The translations under genes and the position numbers were made by a program. A stretch of DNA of 64,000 bases from Salinarimonas chemoclinalis (GTDB taxonomy: Bacteria; Pseudomonadota; Alphaproteobacteria; Rhizobiales; Beijerinckiaceae): NCBI RefSeq assembly GCF_041514305.1, contig NZ_JBGMWH010000004.1:62001-126000 (forward strand), in the 5' to 3' direction. Shown here one piece after another: positions 12,381 to 22,185 of the stretch. The notes under the pieces were generated by a model. That model had not been told where the DNA came from and made no database searches. It saw nothing but the letters and a program-made list of their open reading frames with translations. How positions within the stretch are numbered: position 1 is the stretch's first letter; every line of letters starts with the position of its first letter.

Positions 12381-13403
12381 ATGAAGCTCGTGCCCACCGC
12401 CGCCAATCCCGAGCCCGCCGGCGCCGTCGTCGGGCGCATCGTCGCGCGCGACGGCGCACCCTTGCGCGTCGCGCGCTGGCCCGCGCGCAGCGCGCGCCCG
12501 CGCGGCACCGTCGCGATCTTCCAGGGACGCGCCGAGTTCATCGAGAAGTACTTCGAGACGATCGAGGACCTGCTCGCGCGCGGCTTCTGCGTCGTCGCCT
12601 TCGACTGGCGCGGCCAGGGCGGCTCCGAGCGGATGCTGGCGGACCCGCGCAAGGGCCATGTCGGCCGCTTCGGCCTCTACGCGCGCGACGTCGAAGCGAT
12701 CGCCGCGCAGGTGCTGGCGCGGGACTGCCCGCGCCCGCACGCGGTGCTCGCCCATTCGATGGGGGCCGCGATCGCGCTCGATCTCGCCCGCCGCGGCCGG
12801 CTGCCGGCGGAGCGGATCGTGGCGCTCGCTCCGATGATCGCGCTCGCGCCGGTGCGCCGCCCGCGCCTCGCGCACGCGGGAGCGACGCTGTTCTGGCTGA
12901 TGGGGCTCGGCGGCTCGTTCGTGCCGGGCGGGGGCGAGACCTCGATGGCGACGAAGCCCTTCGCCGAGAACCTGCTCACGTCGGATCGCCTGCGCTACGC
13001 CCGCAACGCCGACGCCGCCGCGGCGCTGAAGGACGGCGCCATCGGCGACCCGACGATCGCCTGGGCCCGCGGCGCCTTCGCCTTGATGTGCCGCCTCCAG
13101 GAGCCGCGGGCGGCGCTCGAGATCCGCATCCCGACCCTGGTGCTGGCCGCGGGCGCCGACCGCCTCGTCTCGACGCCGGCCGTCGAGCGCTTCGCCGCGC
13201 GGCTGAAGACGGGCAACGCCATCGTCGTCCCCGGCGCCCGCCACGAACTGCTGACCGAGGTGGACGCGATCCGCGCGCCGGTGATGGCGGCGATCGACGC
13301 GTTCCTGCCGGGTGGGGAGGGTGCGGGGACGGAGGACGCGAGCGCGGCCACGCCCGTAGCCGCGCAGCGGCCGGCCGTCGCGCAGACCGCACCGACCGCG
13401 TGA
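12381..13403 (+). CDS. Alpha/beta hydrolase, lysophospholipase (PldB)-like
   Basis: This is a 340-residue soluble serine hydrolase. Motifs in order are IFQGRAEFIEKY (oxyanion side), FDWRGQGGSER, the nucleophile elbow AHSMGA, a late acidic residue in LAAGADRLVS, and the His in PGARHELLTE. This pattern matches the Hydrolase_4/monoacylglycerol lipase-lysophospholipase group. The C-terminal 30 residues are a disordered Ala/Pro/Thr-rich tail. It follows the membrane hydrolase closely and converges on typA. Lipid ester hydrolysis is inferred from the family. Confidence 0.85.
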   Translation: MKLVPTAANPEPAGAVVGRIVARDGAPLRVARWPARSARPRGTVAIFQGRAEFIEKYFETIEDLLARGFCVVAFDWRGQGGSERMLADPRKGHVGRFGLYARDVEAIAAQVLARDCPRPHAVLAHSMGAAIALDLARRGRLPAERIVALAPMIALAPVRRPRLAHAGATLFWLMGLGGSFVPGGGETSMATKPFAENLLTSDRLRYARNADAAAALKDGAIGDPTIAWARGAFALMCRLQEPRAALEIRIPTLVLAAGADRLVSTPAVERFAARLKTGNAIVVPGARHELLTEVDAIRAPVMAAIDAFLPGGEGAGTEDASAATPVAAQRPAVAQTAPTA

Positions 13404-13422
13404 ATCCGCGCCGCGCCTCACC

Positions 13423-15252
<1,830 letters not shown>

Positions 15253-15429
15253 GGTCTCTTCCGAATGGGAGCCGCCTTCCGGGCGCGCCGGTATGCCGGC
15301 GGGGCCATGACCGCGTTATGACATGCGCGATGGGGCGGGGAACGTCTGCCGCCCATATAGGGATTGCGTCGGGGATGCAAGAGAGGGTCCGCCCGCGGGT
15401 CCGCCCGTCGTGGCGCGGCGCCCCTCGGC

Positions 15430-16281
15430 TCAGCGCGCCTTCGCGAAGGCCCCGAACGCCTCTGTCCAGTCCGGATGCCAGCGCGAGAGCGCCGGGCGGT
15501 TCTCGACGATGTCCCCGGCCGCCCAGAGGATTCGCTTCTCGTCCACGGCCCGGGTGACCTCGTTGTCCGGGCACAGGATGTAGAAGTCGCCCTCCTCCAG
15601 CCGCTCGAGCATGAAGGTGACGGTCTCCTCCGGCGTCCAGGCGCCCGCCGGCTTCTCGGTGCGCCCGCGCGCGGTGAGCCCGGTGAAGACGAAGCCGGGG
15701 ATGAGGAGGTGCGCCGTGATCCGGCACGCCGGATCCTGGCGCAGGTCGTGGGCGAGGGCCTCGGCGAAGGCCTTCACCCCCGCCTTGGAGACGTTGTAGG
15801 CGGGGTCCCCGGGGGGCGTCGTGATGCCCTGCTTCGAGCCGGTGGCCACCACGAGCCCGTCCCGCCCGCGCTCCCGCATGCCCGGCACGAAGGCCTGCGC
15901 ACCGTTGATCACGCCCCAGAGGTTCACCGAAAGGACGCGCTCCCAGGCCTCGCGCGGGCCGTCGATGCTGCTCCCCGGCTGGATGCCGGCGTTGAGCACG
16001 AGCACGTCCGTCCCGCCGAAGCGCGCGGCGACCTCCGCCTCGAGCGCGACGAGATCCGGCAGACGGGAGACGTCGCACGCGCGCGCCAGGATGGCCTCGC
16101 CGCCGCGCGGTGCCGCGGCGTCGAGCACCGCGGCGGCCCGCGCGAGGCGCTCCTCGCCGAGGTCGGCGACGACGACGTTCAGGCCCGCCTCGGCGAAGCG
16201 GCGGGCGGCGGCGAGGCCGATGCCGGCGGCACCTCCGGTGACGACGGCGGTCGCGCCGGGCTTCAGGGCGGGATGGGCCAT
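15430..16281 (-). CDS. SDR-family NAD(P)-dependent oxidoreductase
   Basis: This 283-residue classical short-chain dehydrogenase has the cofactor-binding glycine motif TGGAAGIG near residue 16, NAG in strand 4, and the catalytic YxxxK as YNVSK. The usual SSS segment reads ATGSKQG here. An extended C-terminus of about 70 residues resembles oxidoreductases annotated for alcohols or hydroxy acids. The start at 16281 has GGAGGATC upstream on the coding strand. It is followed by typA on the same strand but about 180 bp apart, so it is probably a separate unit. The substrate is unknown. Confidence 0.85.
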   Translation of the reverse strand: MAHPALKPGATAVVTGGAAGIGLAAARRFAEAGLNVVVADLGEERLARAAAVLDAAAPRGGEAILARACDVSRLPDLVALEAEVAARFGGTDVLVLNAGIQPGSSIDGPREAWERVLSVNLWGVINGAQAFVPGMRERGRDGLVVATGSKQGITTPPGDPAYNVSKAGVKAFAEALAHDLRQDPACRITAHLLIPGFVFTGLTARGRTEKPAGAWTPEETVTFMLERLEEGDFYILCPDNEVTRAVDEKRILWAAGDIVENRPALSRWHPDWTEAFGAFAKAR

Positions 16282-16352
16282 GGCGGATCCTCCGGTTCTT
16301 CGGTGGTGCGATCGGTCGGCGGCGCCGTGATGACGTGGTCGGCCGGTGCGCG

Positions 16353-17441
16353 TCAGCGCACCTCCTTCAGCAGGTCGCGCCAGGCGTCGTAGAAGCGATG
16401 GGCGCTCACCGCCATCTCGTTCTGCCCGTCCCCGTCGGGATAGCTCGCCGACATGATCCCGAGCACGATGAAGCCGTCCCCGTCGGGAACGAAGAGCGGC
16501 GAGCCGGAATCCCCGTCGATCGCGTCGCAATCGTGGAAGAAGGTGCCGTCCTCGAACAGGCGGAGCACCGCGCAGCCCTCGTGCGCGGTCAGCTTCGTCT
16601 GGCTGTCGGCGCTGTAGCCGGCCTGGCTCACGACGGCGAGCAGGCCCACGTCGAAGCGGCGCGACAGGTCCTCCTGCGAGCCGGGATCGATGCGCATGAA
16701 GCCGGCGACGTCGCCGATCGGGTCGGCCAGCACGACGAAGGCCCAGTCGAGCCCGTCGATGGCGCTCGTCTCGGAATGGCGCGCGTTGTCGAAGCCGTCG
16801 GGGAGGATCTCGCGCACGACGGCGCTGCGCGCCACCTCCCGGGGCCCGTCGAGGCCGGCGACGAAGGCGAGCGCGGGGTCGCGGACGTTGGAATCCTCCT
16901 CCACGAAGAAGCAATGCGCCGCGGTCAGCACGATGCGCGGCGCGACGAGCACGCCCGAGCAATGGCCGGTGCGCGTCTCGAGCCGCCCGATGCTGCTCCA
17001 GGGCGCGCGGGTCGCGTCGACGAAGACGCGGTCGTCCCGGCCGGAGAAGACCGGGCTCGGGCGCCCGCGGCAATCCTTCGTGTCGGTGCCGGGCGGGCAC
17101 AGGCCCGTCCCGGTCCCGGGCTCGTCGCATGTCCCGTTGAACGCGTGGAAGCAGGCGTTGGCGGAGAGTGGGCCCTCGCGCCGGCAGTCCCACGCGTCGC
17201 TGCCGGTGGGGCAGGCGCCGGTGCCGATGCCGGGCTCGTCGCACTCCCCGTCGACCTGGAAGGGGCAGGCCTCGCCGGCACCGAGCCCGTCGCCCGCGCC
17301 CTGCGCGGCGGCCGGCACGGTGCCGGCCCCCAGCCATCCCGCGAGGCACGGCCCTGCGACACAGGCGAGGACGACGCCTCGCCACCCGCGCACCGGGATC
17401 GCGCCCGCCGGTGCCAATGCCGGCCACCACGACAGCCCCAT
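16353..17441 (-). CDS. Secreted trypsin-like serine protease with Cys-rich tandem repeats
   Basis: This is an S1-family protease. The catalytic triad is complete: His176 in LTAAHC, Asp232 in DWAFVVL and Ser312 in GDSGSP. A hydrophobic N-terminal stretch (about residues 21-45, ending near PAAAQG) suggests export. Before the protease domain are two consecutive Cys-rich repeats of about 28 residues, sharing the pattern CDEPGxGTGxCPxGxD with four cysteines each. The start at 17441 was chosen over an in-frame ATG at 17462 because GGGGAGGGCG lies just upstream of it. It follows the coiled-coil gene on the same strand, with a tandem repeat in the gap. Confidence 0.85.
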   Translation of the reverse strand: MGLSWWPALAPAGAIPVRGWRGVVLACVAGPCLAGWLGAGTVPAAAQGAGDGLGAGEACPFQVDGECDEPGIGTGACPTGSDAWDCRREGPLSANACFHAFNGTCDEPGTGTGLCPPGTDTKDCRGRPSPVFSGRDDRVFVDATRAPWSSIGRLETRTGHCSGVLVAPRIVLTAAHCFFVEEDSNVRDPALAFVAGLDGPREVARSAVVREILPDGFDNARHSETSAIDGLDWAFVVLADPIGDVAGFMRIDPGSQEDLSRRFDVGLLAVVSQAGYSADSQTKLTAHEGCAVLRLFEDGTFFHDCDAIDGDSGSPLFVPDGDGFIVLGIMSASYPDGDGQNEMAVSAHRFYDAWRDLLKEVR

Positions 17442-17530
17442 CTCGACGCCCTCCCCCACCACGCACTCGACGGGGTCGCCATTCGGCTCACCCTGCGGAA
17501 CGATAGCCGCGCCGGCGCGGCGCGTCCACG

Positions 17531-17614
17531 CGCGAGGCTCATGGCGCGAGGCTCATGGCGCGAGGCTCATGGCCCAAGGCTCATGGCGCGAGGCTCATGG
17601 CCCAAGGCTCATGG
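17531..17614. repeat. 14-bp tandem repeat, six copies
   Basis: Six head-to-tail 14-bp units alternate between CGCGAGGCTCATGG and CCCAAGGCTCATGG, in the order A-A-A-B-A-B. The array lies between the coiled-coil gene and the protease gene. Its last unit supplies the stop codon of the coiled-coil gene (17609-17611). Each unit contains an ATG on the minus strand. There are no spacers, so this is not a CRISPR array. Confidence 0.95.
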
Positions 17615-18181
17615 CGCGGGCGCCTCCGGCGGCGCGGCGCGCGGGGCGCCGGGCGTCTCCGGCGTGGGCCGCGCCGGGTTCGGCCCGGAGGCCGTGGTCG
17701 CAATTTCCGCCGCCGGCGCCGCGGAGTAGGCGGTCAGCCCGGTCTGGAACGCGCCGACGAAGCCGCTCATGGCGCCGCTCAGCGCCGCGAACAGCGCGAT
17801 GCCGGTCCCCAGAACCGTGACGACGATCGTCAGGCGGACGCCCTGGGTCTCGCTCCGCAAGCCGTCGAACTCCCCCCGCAAGCCACCGAACTCGCCTCGC
17901 AAGCCGTTGACCTCACCGCGCAAGCCATTGACCTCACCGCGCAAGCCGTTGACCTCACCGCGCAAGCCATCGAACTCGCCGCGCAGATCGGCGAACTCGC
18001 GGCGCGTGCGGCGATGCTCCTCCTTCAGGTCCGCATGGTCCGCCCGCGCCTGGCGGGCGAAGGCCGCCACCTGGTCGACGATGCGGTCGATCTTGCCGTC
18101 GATCCGCTCGAGCTGGGTGGCGTGCCGCGCCTCGACGAGGGCGAGCTTGGTGTCCACCTCCTCGCGGGTCGGCCCGTCCAT
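17609..18181 (-). CDS. Coiled-coil protein with GLRGE heptad repeats and a C-terminal membrane anchor
   Basis: This is a 190-residue protein of unknown function. Residues 1-60 are charged and helical. Residues about 66-108 are six exact seven-residue repeats of the form GLRGE(V/F)(N/D), consistent with a coiled coil. A hydrophobic segment (about residues 116-140, rich in Leu, Val and Gly) could anchor the protein in the membrane. The last 45 residues are Ala/Pro-rich and disordered. It resembles small DUF1640-like or apolipoprotein-like coiled-coil proteins only in general form. It is probably co-oriented with the downstream protease gene. Confidence 0.75.
   Translation of the reverse strand: MDGPTREEVDTKLALVEARHATQLERIDGKIDRIVDQVAAFARQARADHADLKEEHRRTRREFADLRGEFDGLRGEVNGLRGEVNGLRGEVNGLRGEFGGLRGEFDGLRSETQGVRLTIVVTVLGTGIALFAALSGAMSGFVGAFQTGLTAYSAAPAAEIATTASGPNPARPTPETPGAPRAAPPEAPAP
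17858..17983. repeat. 21-bp tandem repeat encoding heptads
   Basis: Six 21-bp units beginning CAAGCC lie in frame in the coiled-coil gene, and a diverged seventh follows to about 18004. Units at 17900, 17921 and 17942 are nearly identical, differing at one base. The unit length equals one protein heptad, so copy-number change preserves the coiled coil. Confidence 0.92.
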
Positions 18182-18265
18182 CGCCCATCCTCCACGGCCG
18201 TCTCATGAACGAAATAGCAACTCTCCACAAACGTCGTCGAGCGAGATCGGTACGTCCGGGACATT

Positions 18266-19399
18266 TCAACCATAGGTGTGATCCTTCCAGCCCCCCGACC
18301 CGCGCGACGCGTGCAGCGGCCAATCCGGGCGGGCCTCGCGCACCATCATCACCTCGGCGAGGTTCTCGCGCGTGAGGAGGCCCGCGAGCCGCCCGGCCGG
18401 ATCGAGCACGAACAGCGCCGGCGCGCGGGACGTCGAGAGGATGCGCATGCCCTCCGCCAAGGGCGCCCCCTCGGCGATCTCGGGGATGTCGCGGGTCATC
18501 ACGTCGAGGACCGGGTCGGCCGGGCTGCCGTGGCGCAGCGCCGGGATCAGCGCGTCGCGGGTGACGAGCCCGCGCGGGCGCCCCGCGCCGTCGAGCACGG
18601 GGAACTCCTTCTGCGAGGTGCGGATGAGGCACTCGACCGCGTCGTCGAGGGTCGCTCCCGGCGACAGCGTCTCCACCACGCTGACCATGGCCTCGCCGAC
18701 GGTGGCGTCGCGGGTGGCGCTCTTCATCTGCACCTGCTCGACCTCTGCGGAAGCGGCGAGATAGACGAAGATCGCGATGACGATGAGGATCGGGTTCCAG
18801 AACAGCCCGATCACCGCGAAGGCCACCGCCGCCGCCTGGCCGATACGCCCCGCGATCCGGGTCGCCCGCGCGTGCGGCATGCGCATGGCGAGCAACGCAC
18901 GCAGCACGCGCCCGCCGTCCATCGGGAATGCGGGGATGAGGTTGAACACGACGAGGATGACGTTGACCGCCGCGAGCCGGGCGAGCAGCGACAGGCCGGG
19001 GTTCTCGATCTCCACGAAGCTCGCGGTGTCGAGCGTGGCGCCGAGCACGAGGAACAGCACGACGGCGATGACGACGTTCACGGCCGGCCCCGCGACCGCG
19101 ACGACGAGTTCCTGGCGCGGATCCTCGGGGATTCGCTCGAGGCTGGCGATGCCGCCGATCGGTGAGAGGATCACGGTCGGCGTGCGGATGCCGTAGCGGC
19201 GCGCCGCGAAGATGTGGCCGAACTCGTGCGCGAGCACGCAGGCGAACAGGAGGAGCACGAAGAGCGTCGTCGTCAGCGCCGCCTCGAAGCCACCCGCGCG
19301 CCAGGTCGCCCCGGCGATCCAGACGAGGAACAGGACGAAGGTGACGTGGATCTTGACGACGGTGCCGGCGACGACGCCGATGGGAAAGGACCAGATCAT
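18266..19399 (-). CDS. Site-2 protease-like M50 membrane metalloprotease with paired CBS domains
   Basis: This 377-residue integral membrane protein has the zinc motif HEFGH at about residue 61 and the third metal ligand in NLIPAFPMDGG, as in rhomboid-independent S2P/M50 proteases. Around six hydrophobic helices make up residues 1-220. Two CBS domains occupy about residues 235-360 (from ATVGEAMVSVV to TRENLAEVMMV) and probably bind an adenine nucleotide to regulate activity. The start at 19399 gives MIWSFPIGVV and is preceded by GAGGAGCG on the coding strand. The substrate, often an anti-sigma factor in this family, is not identifiable here. Confidence 0.92.
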   Translation of the reverse strand: MIWSFPIGVVAGTVVKIHVTFVLFLVWIAGATWRAGGFEAALTTTLFVLLLFACVLAHEFGHIFAARRYGIRTPTVILSPIGGIASLERIPEDPRQELVVAVAGPAVNVVIAVVLFLVLGATLDTASFVEIENPGLSLLARLAAVNVILVVFNLIPAFPMDGGRVLRALLAMRMPHARATRIAGRIGQAAAVAFAVIGLFWNPILIVIAIFVYLAASAEVEQVQMKSATRDATVGEAMVSVVETLSPGATLDDAVECLIRTSQKEFPVLDGAGRPRGLVTRDALIPALRHGSPADPVLDVMTRDIPEIAEGAPLAEGMRILSTSRAPALFVLDPAGRLAGLLTRENLAEVMMVREARPDWPLHASRGSGGWKDHTYG

Positions 19400-19598
19400 G
19401 CACTTCGCTCCTCGTCCCGAGACGTATCCGAATACCGCGCCCGGGACGGCCGCACGGCGTGCGAACGCGATCCTAGCAGCACGGGTTCGCCGGCGCGACG
19501 GCGGGGGCCGCCGGGGCGGCCGCGCCGCATGCGGCGTCTTGCATCCGTGAAAGCCCGCATGCCCCGCGGGCGTGCTAACCTCGATCCGAACCGAGATC

Positions 19599-19604
19599 AG
19601 GAGG
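19599..19604 (+). promoter_or_regulatory. Perfect AGGAGG ribosome-binding site deciding a TTG start
   Basis: AGGAGG stands five bases before TTG at 19610. It supports the rare TTG start over upstream in-frame codons, and homology also begins there (LQLTGIHHLTAVT). Confidence 0.85.
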
Positions 19605-19609
19605 TCGCC

Positions 19610-20554
19610 TTGCAGCTCACCGGCATCCATCACCTCACCGCGGTGACCGCCGACGCGCCCGGGAACCACGCCTTCTACACGGACGTGCTCGGCCTGCGCC
19701 TCGTCAAGAAGACGGTGAATCAGGACGATGTCTCGGCCTACCACCTGTTCTACGCCGACGGGCTCGCCTCGCCGGGCTCGGACGTCACCTTCTTCGACTG
19801 GCCGGTGGGGCGCGAGCAGCGCGGCACGCGGGCGATCACCCGCACGGGCCTGCGCGTCGCGGGCGCGTCGGCGCTCGCCTTCTGGGAGGCGCGGCTCGCC
19901 GAACGGGGCGTCGCGCATCGCGGCATCGAGCGGCGCGACGGCCGGCTCGTGCTCGACCTGGAGGACCCCGAAGGCCAGCGGCTGACGCTCGTCGACGACG
20001 GCGGCGCGGGTCCCGCGCATCCCTGGGAGCGCTCGCCGGTCGCCCCCGAGCACCAGGTGCGCGGGCTCGGCCCGATCACGATCTCGGTGCCCGACCTCGC
20101 GCCGACGGCGGCGGTCCTCGTGCGCCTCATGGGCATGCGCGAGGCGCGCGCGTACCAGACGCCCGGCCGGCCCGGCTCGACGACGCACGTCTTCGAGATG
20201 GGCGAGGGCGGCCCGGCGGCGGAACTCCACGTCGCGGTCGAGCCCGGCCTCGCGCCTGCGCGGCCCGGCGCGGGCGGCGTCCACCACGTCGCCTTCCGCA
20301 TTCCCGACGCGGACTACGACGCCTGGGCGGAGCGGCTGCGCGGGCTCGGCGTGCCCTCCAGTGGCCCGGTCGACCGTTACTACTTCCGCAGCCTCTACTT
20401 CCGCGAGCCCAACGGCATCCTCTTCGAGCTCGCGACCGACGGCCCCGGCTTCGCGGTCGACGAGCCGCTCGACACGCTGGGCGAGCGCCTCGCCCTGCCG
20501 CCCTTCCTCGAGCCACGCCGCGCCGAGATCGAGCGCGGCCTGAAGCCGCTCTGA
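19610..20554 (+). CDS. Ring-cleaving dioxygenase / VOC-family protein, TTG start
   Basis: This 314-residue protein is built of two vicinal-oxygen-chelate (glyoxalase-fold) modules. Metal-ligand candidates are the His in GIHHLTAVT near the start, the His in GVHHVAFRI in the second module and the Glu in GILFELATDGPGF. The overall pattern matches MhqO/LinE-like proteins annotated as ring-cleaving dioxygenases or hydroquinone-specific dioxygenases. The TTG start is supported by a perfect AGGAGG. It is divergent from the M50 gene. The substrate is unknown; quinone or aromatic detoxification is a family-based guess. Confidence 0.85.
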   Translation: MQLTGIHHLTAVTADAPGNHAFYTDVLGLRLVKKTVNQDDVSAYHLFYADGLASPGSDVTFFDWPVGREQRGTRAITRTGLRVAGASALAFWEARLAERGVAHRGIERRDGRLVLDLEDPEGQRLTLVDDGGAGPAHPWERSPVAPEHQVRGLGPITISVPDLAPTAAVLVRLMGMREARAYQTPGRPGSTTHVFEMGEGGPAAELHVAVEPGLAPARPGAGGVHHVAFRIPDADYDAWAERLRGLGVPSSGPVDRYYFRSLYFREPNGILFELATDGPGFAVDEPLDTLGERLALPPFLEPRRAEIERGLKPL

Positions 20555-20604
20555 GCGGCCGCCCAGGCGGCCCCGGAGTGCACCCGAGGCGCGCGAAAAC
20601 CCGC

Positions 20605-20633
20605 TTGCGGGCCGCCGCGGGCGCGGCTATCTA
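20605..20633 (+). promoter_or_regulatory. Sigma-70-type promoter of tRNA-Gly
   Basis: A TTGCGG -35 box (20605-20610) and a TATCTA -10 box (20628-20633) are separated by exactly 17 bases. The predicted transcription start lies a few bases before the mature tRNA at 20644. Confidence 0.6.
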
Positions 20634-20643
20634 TGGTGCCGAC

Positions 20644-20718
20644 GCGGGCGTAGTTCAGTGGTAGAACGTCAGCTTCCCAAGCTGAATGTCGTCGGTTCGA
20701 TCCCGATCGCCCGCTCCA
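20644..20718 (+). tRNA. tRNA-Gly (anticodon CCC)
   Basis: This is a complete cloverleaf. The acceptor stem GCGGGCG pairs with CGCCCGC. The D arm contains AGTGGTAGA. The anticodon stem TCAGC/GCTGA encloses the loop TTCCCAA with anticodon CCC at 20676-20678. The T arm contains GGTTCGATCC, and CCA is encoded. It reads GGG glycine codons. A degenerate direct repeat of its 3' half occurs at 61889-61934. Confidence 0.97.
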
Positions 20719-20780
20719 ACGCTCCTCGGACAAATCGTGGCTTTGACCCTGCCGGGGGCGCCACGACCTGCCGAGACCGC

Positions 20781-22019
20781 TCATCCTCCGCGTCCCGTTC
20801 GGGGCGACGGCCCCCCTCCCCCGGCCGCCGCCGACCGTGATGCGTTTTCCGGGTCGCCCACCTCGTTCGCGTGCGGTCGCAGCACCGCGAGTGCGACGCC
20901 CGTCGTCAGCGCCAGGCCGGCTGCGGCCCAGAAGATCACCGCGACCGAGAGCCACTGCGCGAGCGCGCCGGCCGCGGCGAGGGCGGCGACGTGGGAGAGG
21001 CGCAGCATGTTCGAGTAGATCGCGCTCGCCCGCCCCGGCTCGTCCGGGAGACGCTCCTGGAGTAGGATCAGGCTCGTGCCCATCATCGCGCCGGTGACGG
21101 CGCCGTGCACGAGGCTCGCGGCGAGAACCGCGGGTACGCTCTCCACGAGCGCCACGGTGATGAAATAGACCGCGAGGAGGCCCGCCGCGGCCCCGACCAC
21201 GCGCGCGTGGCCGACGCGCCGCCGGATGGCGTTCGCGCCGGCGATGATCGGGATCTCGACCGCGGCCGCGATCGCGAAGGCGATGCCGACGTCGCGCGCC
21301 GAGCCGCCGATCTCGACGATCCACCAAGGGACCGCCAGCGCGCAGATGCCGAGCAGGAAGTGAATGGTCGCCAGCACGGCGAGGACGGCGCCCCCGACGC
21401 CGCGGGGCGTCGCGATCGGGGGCGGCTTCTCCGCCGCCCGGCCGGCGGCGCTGCGGGGAACCGGCGCCGCGAGACCGCGCGCGGCGGCGAGCAGCAACGG
21501 CAGGAGGAGCGCGTAGGCGCCCGCCAGCGCGAGGAAGAAGGCCTCCCGCGACTGCCCGCTCACGAGCAGCCCGCCGATCGGCGGGCCGATCACCCAGCCC
21601 GCGCTGGCGATGGCGCGGGCGCGGGCCGCGAAGGCGGGATCGTGCACGAAGGCGATCGCCATGAGCTGTGGGAAGAGGCTCGCGGCGACGGCGAGCAGCG
21701 TCGCGAACACGGCCAGCGACGCCCAGTAGCTCCCGAGACCCGCGAGCGCGAGCGCCCCGGCGAAGCCGCACAGCGCCGCGCCGAATGCGACGGGGAGCCT
21801 CAGCCCCGGGCGGTCGGCGAGGGCGCCGAGCCGGTGGATCGCGACCGTCGAGGCGAGCGTGCCCGCCACCATGAAGAGGCTCGCGGCGAGGTAGCTCGCC
21901 CCGAGATCGCCGGTGAGCACGACCGGCAGGACCGCGGCGAGCGCCCCGCTGACGCACGCGTTCAGGCCCATCGCGAGCGCGATGGCCGCCGTTCGGGCAC
22001 TCGGCCGTCGCTCCCCCAT
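20781..22019 (-). CDS. MFS transporter, sugar efflux (SetA/SetB)-like
   Basis: This 412-residue major-facilitator transporter has about 12 hydrophobic helices. The central loop between helices 6 and 7 is charged, and the loop-2 region contains GALADRPGLRL. Overall similarity is to sugar-efflux MFS proteins, but the direction of transport cannot be read from sequence. The start MGERRPSART at 22019 was preferred to a longer low-complexity extension. It is divergent from the glycosyltransferase gene across an intergenic region carrying the first good copy of the shared palindromic operator. It therefore appears to belong to the fucose/polyketide regulon and might export the product or move the sugar. 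Confidence 0.85.
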   Translation of the reverse strand: MGERRPSARTAAIALAMGLNACVSGALAAVLPVVLTGDLGASYLAASLFMVAGTLASTVAIHRLGALADRPGLRLPVAFGAALCGFAGALALAGLGSYWASLAVFATLLAVAASLFPQLMAIAFVHDPAFAARARAIASAGWVIGPPIGGLLVSGQSREAFFLALAGAYALLLPLLLAAARGLAAPVPRSAAGRAAEKPPPIATPRGVGGAVLAVLATIHFLLGICALAVPWWIVEIGGSARDVGIAFAIAAAVEIPIIAGANAIRRRVGHARVVGAAAGLLAVYFITVALVESVPAVLAASLVHGAVTGAMMGTSLILLQERLPDEPGRASAIYSNMLRLSHVAALAAAGALAQWLSVAVIFWAAAGLALTTGVALAVLRPHANEVGDPENASRSAAAGGGGPSPRTGRGG

Positions 22020-22074
22020 GGGCCGCACCCTCCGCGCGTGAGAAACGTTCCCCAACGGCAATCCCGTTGCATAC

Positions 22075-22090
22075 GTTACACTAGTATAAT
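22075..22090. promoter_or_regulatory. Shared regulon operator, copy 1
   Basis: GTTACACTAGTATAAT is an A+T-rich near-palindrome in very GC-rich DNA, located between the divergent MFS and glycosyltransferase genes. It overlaps a perfect TATAAT (22085-22090) reading right and TATACT reading left, so a bound repressor would cover both -10 elements. Confidence 0.75.
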
Positions 22091-22185
22091 AAGATCGTCC
22101 CCGTGACGAGAACCCGCCGTGCGCGGCGGTGCCGAACGGGAGCCGCGCGCCAGACGCGGTGGCCGTCGAGGAGGAGGAGAGGCCC

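Noticed and set aside
17531..17983. Possible CRISPR array
   Set aside because: The 14-bp and 21-bp repeats are directly adjacent with no spacers, no cas genes lie nearby, and the 21-bp set is protein-coding.
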